Positions 1 to 13,305 of a stretch of DNA of 64,000 nt are shown one piece after another. Positions within the stretch are counted from its first letter, which is position 1, and every line of letters begins with the position of its first letter. A program made the translations under genes and the position numbers. Below the pieces are notes generated by a model, which saw only the letters and a program-made list of their open reading frames with translations, was not told the origin of the DNA and did not search any database. The DNA is from Planococcus citri. Its lineage: Eukaryota > Arthropoda > Insecta > Hemiptera > Pseudococcidae. The stretch lies in assembly GCF_950023065.1 (NCBI RefSeq), contig NC_088677.1, positions 56,569,469-56,633,468 of the forward strand, in the 5' to 3' direction.

Positions 1-193
1 ACAGAACACAAATTTGACTTACGAGTAGGGGTTCGAAGTTGAGATCTAAAATAACAACAAAGTTACGAATAAAAACAAACATAACATTGATTTTCAATTT
101 CAACTCTTAAAACTTATCGATAATTCTTATAAAAAACACATAACTCACGAAAATACAATAATAAAAAAATAAAATTCAAAAATCATTTACGAT

Positions 194-3019
194 CTACAAC
201 GTGCGTCTATTTTTAAAATAACTCTCACGACGAATTCTAATCATATTGGCGAACTGTTCTCCTTCGTGCTTCTTTTTGAATTTAGCCATTTCAGCCGAGT
301 CGTTTTCAAAAAACCAGTCTATCAATTTTGTCTTGTAAGACGAATGGCAATTCTTTTTCAACAAAGTATCGACCGTTTTGATACTTTCGTAAGCGTTAAT
401 TTTCCGAATCTTGTAATCTTTCGCTTGCTTCGATGATTCAAAATACCAATTCAAAAGCCGATCCAAAGAATCAAATACAAAATTCTTCTTCAAAGTACAA
501 CGAGATGCTCGATGAAGTTCATCGTACGATTGAAAAATACATTCTTTAAATGTCTGTTCAAAAATCCCATCTATTGACAGCTTCGACTTCAACTCCAGTA
601 TAGCTTTTTCATCTTCTAAATACCATTGCATCAGAGACAGCCAACCTGAGTGACCGTATTTGTAAAAAATTTCAGTAATTTTCGGTTGCAAATTATCGAT
701 TAATTGCTTCTTTAAAATTCGCTGGTCTTCGATCAACGGAAGAAATTCTTTGATGCGTTTTTTCACCTCGTTCAATCCTTCGCCATCGATTATCATTTGT
801 TGGAGATGTTCGACACTTTCAGGTGATAAGATGATCTTTCTTTTGAATTCGTCGGCGGAACCTGTTTCCGGGAAAGCATCCGCAATGAGGTAACTCAATT
901 TATCAAATTTTAATGAAAACAAATTAATAGCTACGTCAATACCATGAGATGACATCCAGGCATGTTTTTTGAATTCTAACACGAGGTTTGATTGCGAAAA
1001 CAGTAGCCGCATCAGAAAATCATCGATCGTTTTTGAATTCGTCCGTGAATAACAACGCACGTAATTGTATTTCAACTCGCATGAATTATGCATTAAATCT
1101 CGTACGAACTGAATAGATTCTGCGGATTTAGGAAGGCATAGATTTAACAATCGATCCAGATCACGTTGCGAATACGGGTATTCCCAGAAGAAGCACCAGA
1201 ACAAGCGGCTAAAATAATCCTCAGAAATTTTTTTCCCAGCAAGATCTTGTTTAAATCGAGTTGTTTCAACGGTGTTCACGCGAAGACAAAAATTGAACAA
1301 ATTCTCCAAAAATCCAAACTTTTCGTTCTTAACCGATTCTTTACAGCATCTTTTGAAAGATGGTCTATTCATAAGATTGTTTTGAAATTCAATCATTGCA
1401 TCGATATTGCAAAAGCATACCTTCAAAGTTTCTTCGAGAAGTTGAAATTTTTCGCGCTCAATCAGGCCTTCGCAATAATCAAGCAAATAATAATTTCCCG
1501 CAAATTCACGTTCAAATTCTCCGTCGTCTGGGAGGCATAAGTTCAATATGTATTCTAAAGCGGGTAATTTATCTTCCAACAACATATACACGCAATAACT
1601 TCCAAACGAACTATTTTTCGTGACATTTTGCTTGAATCTAGTTACTTCTTCAACATCGGAAAACCATATGTTCCACAATTGTTCTAACGCTTCCAACTTT
1701 CGTAGATAATCTTTTTCTTCTTCGTACTCGACTGACTTCAACAGTAAGTCACAACTCTTGATGAAAAATTCACTCTCGATGAAATTTCGTTTAAATTGAA
1801 TCAAATAATCGCCACTTTCAGACAACACACTAAACAAACGTTCCAGCTTTGTTAATTTCAAACTAGAGATCAAATCTTCGCAACATTTCTGGAAAAATGG
1901 TCTCATAATGATCTTCTGTATGAGGTTTGCATTTGCGGATTGAAGCAAAACGCTCAAAAAGCTGTCATCCGCAGCTATTATAAACCAATTTAACGTTTTC
2001 TCCAAAATTACACGTTTTCGATGATTCAGAATATGGGATCGGAAGTCATCGCCAGCGCTGGTCCAAATTTCCGTCAAAATAGTACCAGGAACACCACCAT
2101 CATACTCGTATCTACGGCAATCCAGCAAATTCGTAAATATACATACGAACTTATCTCGTGTGATTAAATCGCGAACATCGTACCACGTTGGAAGAATTTC
2201 TTGAAGACCATCTTGAGTGCGCATGAATATTTTAATTATCTTCGCAGCCCGTTTCATATAAACTTGCTGCAATTGATTATCGTTCAATTTCATCAATAAT
2301 TGTTTCTGGTATGAGCACATTGTTTGATCGTTCTCTCTAAGTAACAAAATGATATTCTGTACTTGTTCCTTCTCATTCAAGCGACCGAAGAAATACTCTT
2401 TAGCAGGCCATTCGACATACTCATGCCGAAACATGAAAACATCCAGCGATAAGCCTCCTTCGACAGGCACCTTATCCAGCTCGTTTCTGAAGTAACAATT
2501 CCAATAATAAATCACAGGATCGTTCTCAAAGTCGACGTGATCAACGATATTCTTCGTGAACAACAAAGGTGATAAACGATCAATTTCGTCTTTCAAACAA
2601 TACCAACACAGAATGTGGTATTTTTCAATTTCACTCAATCTGAGCGAATCCAACAAATTTCTAGCCGTCGCTTTATAATTGATCGTGCCATCCGAGTACC
2701 AAACTATGTTATCCATTTCACTATACAATTCGGTCTTCTCTCCTTCATTGGGATAGAGAATTTCATTGGAATGATAATCAACCCAACGGTCCAATTCATT
2801 ATCCACTTTCTGGATGTATGTCTGTAGAAATTCGTCGATGGAATGCGGAACTTTCAATTTAGCTAACGATTCCAAAACTGATTCGTCTAACGGTGGTTTT
2901 TCATCGTTCTTATTGTGTAACCACACGAGGTCCGGAATTGCGAAATGATTCCATAAAGCGATCACTACGCGAGCAGATGCGATTTCTTTCAAATCAGGAA
3001 TGCGTACCACAGGAGCCAT
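194..3019 (-). CDS. Unrecognised 941-aa helical-repeat protein
   Basis: The frame is open for 941 codons from an ATG at 3019-3017 to a TAG at 196-194. I do not recognise the family. The middle of the protein (about residues 380-760) shows a repeat of roughly 50 residues: a Phe-Lys/Glu pair, a run of polar residues, a Cys or Phe position, then a Leu-rich helix often ending in Leu-Cys-Leu-Pro. This looks like stacked alpha-helical hairpins. There is no signal peptide, membrane segment or zinc-finger pattern. The C-terminus is basic. The minus strand just upstream has a good splice acceptor (3034), so a 5' UTR intron is likely and the coding part is a single exon. Composition is higher in GC than the flanks, consistent with a real gene. 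Function unknown; a lineage-specific family or a domesticated sequence are both possible. Confidence 0.8.
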   Translation of the reverse strand: MAPVVRIPDLKEIASARVVIALWNHFAIPDLVWLHNKNDEKPPLDESVLESLAKLKVPHSIDEFLQTYIQKVDNELDRWVDYHSNEILYPNEGEKTELYSEMDNIVWYSDGTINYKATARNLLDSLRLSEIEKYHILCWYCLKDEIDRLSPLLFTKNIVDHVDFENDPVIYYWNCYFRNELDKVPVEGGLSLDVFMFRHEYVEWPAKEYFFGRLNEKEQVQNIILLLRENDQTMCSYQKQLLMKLNDNQLQQVYMKRAAKIIKIFMRTQDGLQEILPTWYDVRDLITRDKFVCIFTNLLDCRRYEYDGGVPGTILTEIWTSAGDDFRSHILNHRKRVILEKTLNWFIIAADDSFLSVLLQSANANLIQKIIMRPFFQKCCEDLISSLKLTKLERLFSVLSESGDYLIQFKRNFIESEFFIKSCDLLLKSVEYEEEKDYLRKLEALEQLWNIWFSDVEEVTRFKQNVTKNSSFGSYCVYMLLEDKLPALEYILNLCLPDDGEFEREFAGNYYLLDYCEGLIEREKFQLLEETLKVCFCNIDAMIEFQNNLMNRPSFKRCCKESVKNEKFGFLENLFNFCLRVNTVETTRFKQDLAGKKISEDYFSRLFWCFFWEYPYSQRDLDRLLNLCLPKSAESIQFVRDLMHNSCELKYNYVRCYSRTNSKTIDDFLMRLLFSQSNLVLEFKKHAWMSSHGIDVAINLFSLKFDKLSYLIADAFPETGSADEFKRKIILSPESVEHLQQMIIDGEGLNEVKKRIKEFLPLIEDQRILKKQLIDNLQPKITEIFYKYGHSGWLSLMQWYLEDEKAILELKSKLSIDGIFEQTFKECIFQSYDELHRASRCTLKKNFVFDSLDRLLNWYFESSKQAKDYKIRKINAYESIKTVDTLLKKNCHSSYKTKLIDWFFENDSAEMAKFKKKHEGEQFANMIRIRRESYFKNRRTL

Positions 3020-3033
3020 TACGATTAATAATA

Positions 3034-3054
3034 CTGAAATGAAGCAAAAAACTC
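3034..3054 (-). other. Candidate 5' UTR splice acceptor of the 941-aa gene
   Basis: Read on the minus strand, a T-rich tract followed by CAG ends at 3034, 15 bases before the ATG at 3019. This fits a 3' splice site joining an upstream non-coding exon to the coding exon. The donor was not located. Confidence 0.4.
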
Positions 3055-3059
3055 ACTCA

Positions 3060-6000
3060 AAAGCTGCCCAAAACAGCGCATCTGTAGATACTAAATCAAT
3101 TGTGCAACTTACATCATTCAAATATTAATACAATAATGCCACAATGCAGCGCGAACTGAAGCAACAAGTTGTATTCGCATCCGATCTGAATAAGAGCTTT
3201 CGAAAAGTTCCAGATTACGTTGAAATGAAAATGGTAACTATTAAACACTCGTCAAAAATCACCTGTTGAAAATCTGCAAGATGAGATGCTTAATTACGGA
3301 CCCAAGTTCAATAATTAGATAATCAAAATTCATCAGATTCGATCTGTAAATACGTACCAGCGCCTCGTGTTCGAGCGTGATTCATTCACAAGACTCTCCA
3401 AGTAGACTATATGTAGTTTGTAGCTTGATAATAAAGAATAGTCATTACTCATTACCGAATAATTAAGAGTGGTTCAAAGATGTTCAGTTTTCTAGAGTCA
3501 GATGACCTCAATTAAAGCATCAACAAATACAATAGTAAAAATTTTTGAAGAAACACTCTAGCTGCTTCTGCAGTTCAGCATACAAAATTTGCCGCTCAAA
3601 TGTGTGAATGAAAGAAAATGTGTGTGATAACAAAAATTGATAACCGCAGAAAATCAGAAAAATTGAAACAGACAGTGCTGCCACTTCATGAAACCCAACC
3701 TTCTCAATTCAAAATTCTCTTAATTCTGGAAAAAAGAAAAAAATTAAAATTTAATTTAAATCATCAAAATCAAATAATTTGCAAAAAAAAAGTTACACTC
3801 AAAATTCAAAGTTCATGAACTAACGAAACAACGACAGAGGTCTTTTTTTTCGAGAACACTCAACAAAACGAGGGACTTGATCATTTTTGAGAGTTGTTTG
3901 TTGTTTTTGTTTGGGCCTTCTCTCGTGATTTTTTGGTTTTTGAATTTTGAATTTTATCCCCAGTTTTATTTCAGTTCCAGTTATGTAATTTGAGTTGAAT
4001 TGTTTGTAGTTAGTTATCTATATGAGTGAAATGAGGTGATGAAACGGGGCTGTTAAACAAAGAAAAAACCAAACTTGATGATAAAAATATTTTTCTGAAA
4101 CTGAAAAGTTGAAAATCACCAGTACTAGGAATTAGGATTTAAATTTCAAAAACAAATCAAATATCAAATCAGTCCACTTGTATTAACCTATTCATTTGTT
4201 GATAAGTCGGAATACACATAGGTACCTACTACCTAATAAAAAATAAAAAATAAAATCTGACACCACGGGAATCGTCTAATTTGAGCTGAAAACGTCGAGA
4301 AATATCAAAATTTTTAACCCTTTGGCCTTTACTTTTTTTTCCAGAGTCGGACCTACCGCAATAGCCATCATTTTTTAACATAAATTTGTCTAACAAAAAA
4401 AACACACTCAAAACAACAATCGATAGGGCTTTAACCATAGGTACCACGAAATACAAAAAACATTGACCGAATTTTCACATCCTCGCTTAATATAATTTAT
4501 TTGAAAAAAATTAACGCCACAGTAAATAAAAAAAAATGAAAAAACCTCGAGCGAAAGTTTTTCGGTAAATTGTTTGAAACTTTTCACTTTTTTCATTCAG
4601 TCGGATTAAATTAAAATTAAAAAAACGCCTTGGTAAAACAAAAAACAAACAGCAAACAAACCACATTTTTTTCCCACCGCGTAGTATACTTGAAATTCAA
4701 AATTCTTCAATTTCATAAGCGCGAAAGAGAGAATTTTTCGCGTTGTATTTTTTCACCGTTTGTTGTTCCGTCTCTTTTTCATAAATCCTTCTTTTTTTTG
4801 GTCGGATTTTCCGTGGGATGTTGAATTCAACTATTTGAATTTCGAGTGGGTTTGATTTTTTTATGTGAAAATTTTTTAAATTAAGTACAAGTACATATAC
4901 ATATGTATAAAAATGTTCTGTGAATAATGAGATTTGAAAAAAAAAGCCTGAGGTAGGTATTGATGTTAAGTTTAAGTCCCGAAATTAGGAAAAGTTACAT
5001 GATATTTTTAAGTTTCAATCTTTTTGAATTTGTTGTAGAAAATTGAATCAATCATTTTACGAAATTCATCCAAGTATTTTTTAGTTACTCCTTCATCGTC
5101 CTGTTCAACATACTTTCCCGACAACTGGAATTTCTTTCTCAAATATTTTTTTTCCAAACATTTTTTTTATACCAAAATTATCCATTTTTTAAAGATTATT
5201 ACCTAGAGCTTAAAACTCGTCACTCCGCAACTCCCAATCCAACAAACCTCAAGGCTCAAATTGAACCTCAACAAATCCCTTTAAAAAAATCCGGCCATTA
5301 TTACTACAGCTTGGGCAACAACTGCGGTATCTTTAAGTTATCTTTATCGCACTCATGACGAAGAGATAACCGAAAAAAAATATTATATCCTCGAAATGCG
5401 TATAAATGCAAAATTAAAGACTCTATTTAATACGTAAATTAATAATAAAAATGCTCGGTGAATATTTTAATAAATTAAACTTTAAGTACGCGTGATAATA
5501 TTTATTTGAAGTGAACGTCATCCGGTGTATCAAGTGGTTGTGAGGTTTTTCACTTGGCGCTACTCTCAAAAACTTTAATAAACTTCTACCGATGAATTTC
5601 ACCTTTCGCATAAATTACTTTTAAAGTGACGAAAAACGCTCGGCGCCATTTACAGCAGAGCTTTCTTCAACCTCCTTTTTGCTAAAGTATATACAATGTT
5701 CGGCAAAACGAGCTGCAGAAAAAAACCTTCCTCTTTGTTTATTCAAAATACTTATCAAGTACTGGCATAAATACGGAGACGTTGCAGATATAAAGTATAA
5801 GAAAGTTCCCCACACAGCATTGTAGGTAGGTACCTCTACCTACATATTATATACCGAATGCTCTTAAAAGTATTAGGATATTTTGAAAGCTTGTCTCTTT
5901 CTATTGACGGAAATAACAACGTATGCTTCATTCGTTTCGTCTCGTCGTCTTATGACACACACGCGCTCGCGAATATCAATTATTTTCATAATTCCAAAAT

Positions 6001-7195
6001 CTCGTAAACAGACTTCTCGTACTACTCGTGCATGTTTCGCAAATTTTACCAGAAATCTACATTAATTTTTATCGTTGTTGGGATCATTTTCGTTTCCGTT
6101 GTCATCGCTGTATATTGTCGAGTCTCATTAAACGAAAAGTTTGTCATAGTTGCTTGCAACGTGATTAAGCCAATTCTCTTGTATGGTACATATTCGTGCA
6201 CAATGTTTGAGAATATTATCAAAAAATTATACTATGAAAAATTATATGTATATCTTTGCTGAAAAGTTGAATTGACAAAACTACATAATATGTAATGTTG
6301 AATCATGTTATTACATCCACATCCATTCAATTCTCAAATAAGAGATAAATCTCAAAATAACAGAAGTGCTTGAAGATAGAAAGTTCTTCGACAAAATTCT
6401 GCCCTCCAAACACACAAGGGGTGAAAAACTGATGAAATAAATCAAGCAGATATTCTCTTAAGGGAAACATTTTAGAAAAATATAATTATGGCGAGCCAAA
6501 GTCAAACAAAAAACTAGGTAGATACCTACTAGTCATATCACTCCAAGTCAAAGTCAAGTTACTTACTTCGTTCATATAGGTATACCATGCTAATTCTCAT
6601 CATCATCAAGCATCATGTTGAAATCACAAACGAAACCGGTAATAGCGGAAAATTCCTTTGAACTCTTTACAAAGTCGTCGAAATTTTACACAATACAGTA
6701 TACGCGGATCTAACTTCTTAGAAAGCTTTGTAATTATGGCGAGTACCTTTACGATTGTTTACCTTACAGTGTTTTTAATCGTTACAAAACAACGTATTTG
6801 CGCTAATTACAAGTATTACTTTTCTCGACGTTTTGGCGAGATTAAAAATGTTCTGCTTTGCGGTGAAAAATTAATGTTTTGGAAATTTTGACATGAAAGA
6901 TAGGTACCTAGCCAATCATGTAGAAGCTTTGCTTTATGTATGTAATGAACAACCGCGAGTACCTGCTCGCGTATAATTTCATAGCGGATTACGCGAACCT
7001 TCTTTTGGTCTTGATCTAGTTTTTTAGATGAAGGAATAAAATGTACTTATCCACTCAAGTGACTAGATTTTTACGTAAATGCTTCATCAAAAATGAGAAT
7101 TTTTACAAATTTTATCAATTTTTCAGCTCAAACGGAAAATTTAAGGTTCCGAGGAGCTCCTGTAGTAGTTGAGATATGATAAAGAGTAAAGATTC
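3060..7195. other. Non-coding AT-rich stretch, no gene seen
   Basis: Only short frames with no recognisable domain occur. The stretch holds scattered copies of the TAGGTACCTA-type word (for example near 4220, 5825 and 6900). It may include the promoter and first exon of the minus-strand 941-aa gene near 3.1-4.6 kb, but no clear TATA or initiator decides this. Confidence 0.5.
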
Positions 7196-7200
7196 TCAAA

Positions 7201-7480
7201 GTTGTAGCTGCCTAATCGCATATTTTGAGATTTTAGGGAATTGTATCAGAGAAAATTGGTGCCAAAAAATACACTTTTTCTTATTCATGTTAAAAGAGTC
7301 CTTCAAACCGTGTCCAAGACACACACAGGTTGTACCCTGAGTTGTAGTTGCCATATTGCACATTGTACATTTTGAGGATTTCCTTTTTTTTGAAAAAATT
7401 GGGGTCCGAAAAATGCACTTTTCATCATTTATATTGAAATTGGTCCTCAAAACGTGTTGATAGTTAAAATATGATTCATG
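7201..7480. repeat. Diverged tandem duplication, about 140 bp
   Basis: Two successive copies begin GTTGTAGcTGCC / GTTGTAGtTGCC at 7201 and 7341. Each continues with a TTTTGAGgATTT block, a GAAAAAATTGG block, a run ending in ATGCACTTTT/ATACACTTTT and a TCCTcAAA block. They differ by substitutions and small indels. Confidence 0.6.
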
Positions 7481-8389
7481 AAGAAGATCCCGTGATTACG
7501 TAAAAATTAGACCTTCAAATAGGCTGTGATTTAAACGCGACCAGGTATGTGGTTTCCCAGGATGATCAGAGCCAGATTCATCAATAGGCTAGACAGGTGG
7601 TCGCATATAGAGTAGCAAAATTGAAGGGAGGCAAAATGGGGGGGGGGGTATTTAAAATAATTAGTAGATTATTTTGAGGTTTCTTTGTGCTAAGAAACGA
7701 AAAATAAAAAATAAATAAAAAATAAAACATAATGAAATGATTGAAACTTCTAAAGTATGAATTGCTAGTAGGTAGTTGTAAATATTTTTAATTTTTCCTG
7801 AGCTTTGTTTTTTCAAAAAAAATCACTTCGTTCGATCCTGTTTGCTTTTCTTTTTCAAAGTTAGATTTTTCTAAAAAATCATCATTCAAGTTTTCAGATT
7901 TTGAAACCAAAAAAATCAAACTCTTCACATGAAAAACATTGTGTTTTCACTTATCGAAATACGAATTTTTGAAAGCTTCTGTCTTCGCAACGCTCGGGCT
8001 AATTTGTTTCTCTCTTATAAAATCAGAAACATGTTTGAGGATTTTAAAAATTGAACAGGGAAAACAAACATTTTTTTAAAGTCATAACTTAAATTTGTTT
8101 TCTCATCTTTTATTTTATTTGGCAAAATTGGTATTTTTTTCTCATACCTATCAGTCGGCAAATTTTCAGTTGCACCTCCCCTTCCCCCTTCCAAACACAA
8201 CCTTTAGTTTCGAAATATTTTTTTTTCTGCAAAGACCATCTCTTCTTAATCCGCCACCCTCAACATGGTGACAATTGTCATAAACCGGTTTCTTCATGCG
8301 ATCGCTCCGCAGGAATGAGCTTGTAGTTGTAGAGCAGTAACGACTCCTGGTACGAAGGAGGCGTGTATGTTTTGCTGTTCATTTGTCGT
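7481..8389. other. Non-coding, nothing recognised
   Basis: Low-complexity A/T stretches and a run of about ten G near 7640. No frame or structure that I can support. Confidence 0.4.
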
Positions 8390-8678
8390 GTTGAGAAAGT
8401 TGCCTACTTTTTTATTTTAAGGGGCAGAAATTTTTGAACAATTTTTGTACTGGCCAGAAGCTTGAAATTTTTTGCTCCTTAAATCAAAAGGATAGGTAAA
8501 TTGCTGTGCACGAGCAAGTTGTGCATGGACACACAATTGTTAGTGAGGAGTCAATGTGATTCCACCTGTTTCCAACTTTAAAAAAATAAAATAGGTACCA
8601 ATAAATGTGGAAATTACAAATTTTTTTCTAAAATGTTTGCCCCTAAAATGAAAAAATAGGCAAAATGCCCAACATGAG
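8390..8678. mobile_element. Small inverted-repeat element (MITE-like)
   Basis: An arm starting with GTTGCCTACTTTTTTATTTT (about 8398) is matched as reverse complement by an arm ending at about 8668 (AAAATGAAAAAATAGGCAAA). The arms are about 55-60 bp, share the GGGGCA block, and enclose about 150 bp of unrelated sequence. No transposase and no clear target duplication are seen. Confidence 0.5.
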
Positions 8679-11600
8679 AAATTATAGGTGCAACCTCTAC
8701 CCACCCCCTCTGGATACCGCAATGCCATATACCATATTTTGTTCTGGCTCAGGAAAATTTATAAGTCGATGACATTTTTGAATGTTGAGGGGGCGGGTTA
8801 ATTACCTATGTATATTGTACGTGCTGCAATAATTGTCGATGTTATAGATTTTCTCATCGGAAGGGTATCTGCAAAAATACACCAACAAGCCAAATAGGAG
8901 TTGAATTCAATTTTTTTTAATTATTAGCGAATTTTTGAAAATTTAAATGGTCTATTTTTTATGAAAAAAATTGATGAGAAAACTGAGGTCCGGCTTATGT
9001 CTTATTTTTGATCTCTCAATTCGATAAGTGGTAGTTTTAAGCCTTTTTGGAGCCTCCTCCAGAAAATTTTCGGATTTTCCAATTTTGAAAAAATGTTGGT
9101 ACCTACCTAGGTAAAACGAACCAAAATAAAATTCCGAATTTTTTCAACACAGGAAAATATAAAAATCGGTTGAACGCTCTGAAAAATCACCATCAATCGA
9201 TTCTAAAAGTCAAAAATAAGGTGAGAACTAAATTTCAGCTTTCTATCCCGATTTCTTTCAAAAAAATTCAAGTTAGGTAAGCAATTTTGAATTCTTAAAA
9301 ATTTTGCAAAAATTAAAAAAATTAATTCAGTGGCGAGAAAATTGGTATGGTGGCGTATTTTTGTTAGCTCTTTTGACTGCCTTTGTTCGATATATAAATT
9401 GTCTGCTGTTTAGTATTCTTTTTTGGGGTGGGTAGAACTAAAAATATTAAAATCTAGCTCTGAGAATAATAATTTGATTATTCAATTTTTCTATAAATTT
9501 ACCTACACAATTTTTGGATAATTTAAAAAATTCAAACCTGTACAGTAGGTACCCCTAATTTTTTGTTTGGTGAGCTGATTTTTTTTTTAGAGGCTACCCT
9601 TTGAGTCTCTGTGCACGAGTAAAAAAATATCAGAATCGAGAGCGACCGAGAGGTTTCTTCGTCAGTTCCAAACCATCATATAACACTGATCTTAAGAAGA
9701 GGTTTATTTGCAAGAATACCTACTTCAATTTTTCTGGATTAATGAAGAAAGAAGGCAGAGATGAAGAGATTACGATCTGATGGATCAAATTTCAATGTTT
9801 TCGTGTTCTTCGCATGGACTTCGATGCTCAAACAACGACAATTTGCATAAAAATTGCGATTTTACAAAAAACTTTACAAAAAGTGAGAATTGCCAAAACA
9901 TTTTTTTTTCGAATAATAAAATGAAAAAAGCTAAATGCTCACCAAAAAAGTGTTAGATAAATTACCAGTAGGTTATGTGTAAAAATATTCAGTCTAGGAG
10001 AATTTAAAGTAAAAAAATTCATGTTGGAGCAATTAAAAATTTTTGGAGAAGCTCGGAAACTCGCTGGAAGCTCCAGCATGATCTAAAGCAGTTAGTTTCA
10101 ATTTGGATTTTTGAAATAAAGAAATTATTCACATTCGTTTATTTTGTTTGACAAATAAAGTATGAAAAAGTGAAGAATTTGACAGAAGTTATTTGATTTT
10201 TCATCAACAATTCCGCAAAAATCTGAAAATTGAAAAACTCTTCCATTAGTACTCGTCGAAGTATAGACCAGACACCACACGTATAAGACGTATATCTAAA
10301 TCTTTAAACGAATCAACTCACTAGCTAAAGAAAAAACAAAACGACTCCGATTTTGTAAAATTTATATCGCAAACTGTCACTCGAACTAAGAAGCGTCACT
10401 TTTTGGTATCTCAATACGTACAAATAACAGAAAAATCCACAGAGAGCGTACCTACCTAAGAAGAAAGGGAGACAAAACAAACGAAATATACACGAGCTTC
10501 ACGTTACAGGACAGCGTCGCCTTAAAACGACTATGCACTACCTATTTTGATTATTTATCGAAAATTTCCTCTATGGTCCCGCTGATGGTTGCAAATAAGG
10601 CGAAAAATTAACTCAGAATTTAATCGCTAGCACGGGCCTGGCGTGGGTAGAGACTATGGCTTGAGTAGATAGGCTATTGTAGCTGGTGCTGGTGCTGGCA
10701 AAAGAAAATAGAAATAGTATTTTAAAGCACAATTAATTATGCGAACAAATCTTTACAAGTATTACACTACAGGGAATCACTCCATCGGAATACTTTTTCC
10801 TACGGGAATATCTTACGACTAACATTTAAACGTTGTTTCGCGTAATGATCGGAACGTATATAGATAACTCATTCAAGAAACGCTAACTAACTCTATCAAA
10901 GAGTTGTTAATGTTTTATTGTTACCAGAGCCGTTCGTTTTAGCTCGGATGAGGCCATTAAAACTTGGCTGAAGAACTGCCTAGTGAGCCTAGTGCCTATG
11001 CTACGAGCATCTTTTGCTGTCGCGACTACGTTTTTGAGGTAACAAACTAAACATTACGTAAACATAGGTTAAAATCGGAAACATTCCAGAGAATTGAGCC
11101 TTAATTCTTCTTAATACACTTAAGTATAACCCACGTTTGTTGTTTGTCCCAAATACGAAACTCTTTGCATTTTTCACCCATTTTTGTTACGCGAGGTAGA
11201 GATGAGAGATTACAAATAAGATGACCATTTTGATCCTACGATTTGCGAAATTGGTAATTGACCCATCTACCATCGCTCATTTACCACTTACATTAGCGAA
11301 GTTAACAGCTGAATAATGCAGAAACAGGAACTAGCACACAGAAACAACAGAAATCAAGGTGTTAGATAATTTTCAAATATTAAACGTTGGCATGTTTTTT
11401 TAATGAACGAACGACGTAAAGAGAGTGTCTTGAAAGGTAACATCTGTCACAAATGAAAACGCCAGCGTAATGCCAAGATAGGTAGTACACGGTGAAGAAG
11501 ATTTTTGAGATTTAAACATAACCAACTGTATATAACAAAATACCCCAGGCTTTGCCTCCCCTATATACTTACTCTTCTTTCTCTCATTGCATAGCATATA

Positions 11601-13305
11601 GCTTAGCGCAGAGGCAAGAAAATTAAAAATAACAATAAACGAACTTTCCCTGTCTGTGTGCTTTTGTTATACAGTGCTATTATAGGTACGTACATAAATT
11701 AAAAATGAAAACTATATCCGTCAAATAATCGCATTGGAATGGAAATTCGTAGCGAGCTGCTGCGATAGAGCAAAGTACTTTTGACGGATTACTTTTATTT
11801 CATGTTTAATTTACAGCCTTTAATAATAACTTCTTTCGTTTCGCAATTAATGCGATTCCATTTTTTTTCCTGCGTCCCTGTGTGGTCTATAATACTCTCT
11901 GCTGTGTGTTTTTTTCCGATGCTGAATTTCATTACGAGGATTTATTTTGAATAAAAAAAAAAGGGGGCAAAGGCGAAATTTTTCGGCAGCATTTGAGCTT
12001 GTGTGCTCAATCAACAAGGCTTCTCAGTGGTGTTCGGCGTTGACTTTATTATACCGGTATGGTTACGAATTTTAATGAAAATTTTATACATCGTTTGTGT
12101 TACTTCATTGCTCGGTGTGATAGAGAAGAGAAGGAAACGAGGTAGCGGGGTAAGAGAGCTTACTATATAGGCGATGAATATACTCGTATAGGTACGAGTT
12201 CGTACACGTTATTTATTCATCTTACTTCATCTGAAACGTTAGGTAATGTTAAATTATTATTGTCTTTTTGTCGGCATACGGCTCTGGCAATTACCTGATT
12301 TAGTTTGTAAGCTCATTATACGAAAAGTACATAGGTACTTCTATTCGCATTACCTGGCTTAAAAGCCGCGTGGCTTTTTAGTACTTATGTTATTACCGCG
12401 TACGTTGGGTTTTATTAGCGAAACGTTTTTACTCGGCGAGTAAAGTTTTTTAAATGGTTGTATTACGAGAATAATTACAGGTGAATATATCAACTAAAAG
12501 CTCCGCCATATAGGTGAGCTTTGAGCATACACTACGTATATACCGTCAACAAACATACCGAGTGTCCTGGTTTAATTTTGAAAAACATCAGCTTCGGCTG
12601 ATTGAACTCGCTGAAGTATTTTTTTTTTGGAGCGAACTTTGAATTCAAGTGCATGGTGTTGTTTTTTCTTAATTTGAGGGAAATCATTTGAGTTCTAAAG
12701 TACCTACTTTTTTGAGAGAAATAATTTTAAACCATCTTTTCGATTAATCAAAACGTGCATTCGATTTTTTTCAGTAGGTAGTTTAGGACTATTTGTCAGG
12801 AATTTATTGTAAGAGGTTTAGATGATAAAATTCCAGAAATTTATATTTTATAAACTTGTCTTGCGGAAATTTTCCTGAAAATTATTGGGAATTTATATTT
12901 CTTCAAAATGAGGTAGTCCATGCTTATTTTGAAAAAATTTCGGTTTGAAAAAGTCATAGGTATATCAACTTAAAATTAATAAATTTCCAATTATTTACAA
13001 ATTTTAAACAATGTTATTAATTTATGTATTTTGCAAAAATTGAACGTTTTGTTTTTTGTTTTGTTTTGTTTTTATTTTTACAATTTTCTTACCATTTACA
13101 ACAACTTTTCCACAAAAATTAATGTATTTGAAAGTTGACAGAAATTTTCCCTATCCAGAAACTTTCTATGAAAAAATTGCTGCGAAAAAATCATGGCCAA
13201 GTGACTTTAACAAGACGAGGGAGAAACTTCAGATTTTTAAATTAATGTAACCTCTCCAGAAAAAGTAAAAAAAAAAAAATTCTAAACATTTCGACATTTT
13301 TTAAA
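8679..13305. other. Non-coding stretch, no gene seen
   Basis: About 4.6 kb with no supported reading frame. Short homopolymer runs and several TACCTA/TAGGTA words are present (for example near 9100, 10450 and 12340). It could be intron or intergenic DNA. Confidence 0.4.

Noticed and set aside
6032..6262. Short frame with a hydrophobic stretch that might be a small membrane protein
   Set aside because: Only 76 codons, no supporting splice or start context, and codon style like the AT-rich background.
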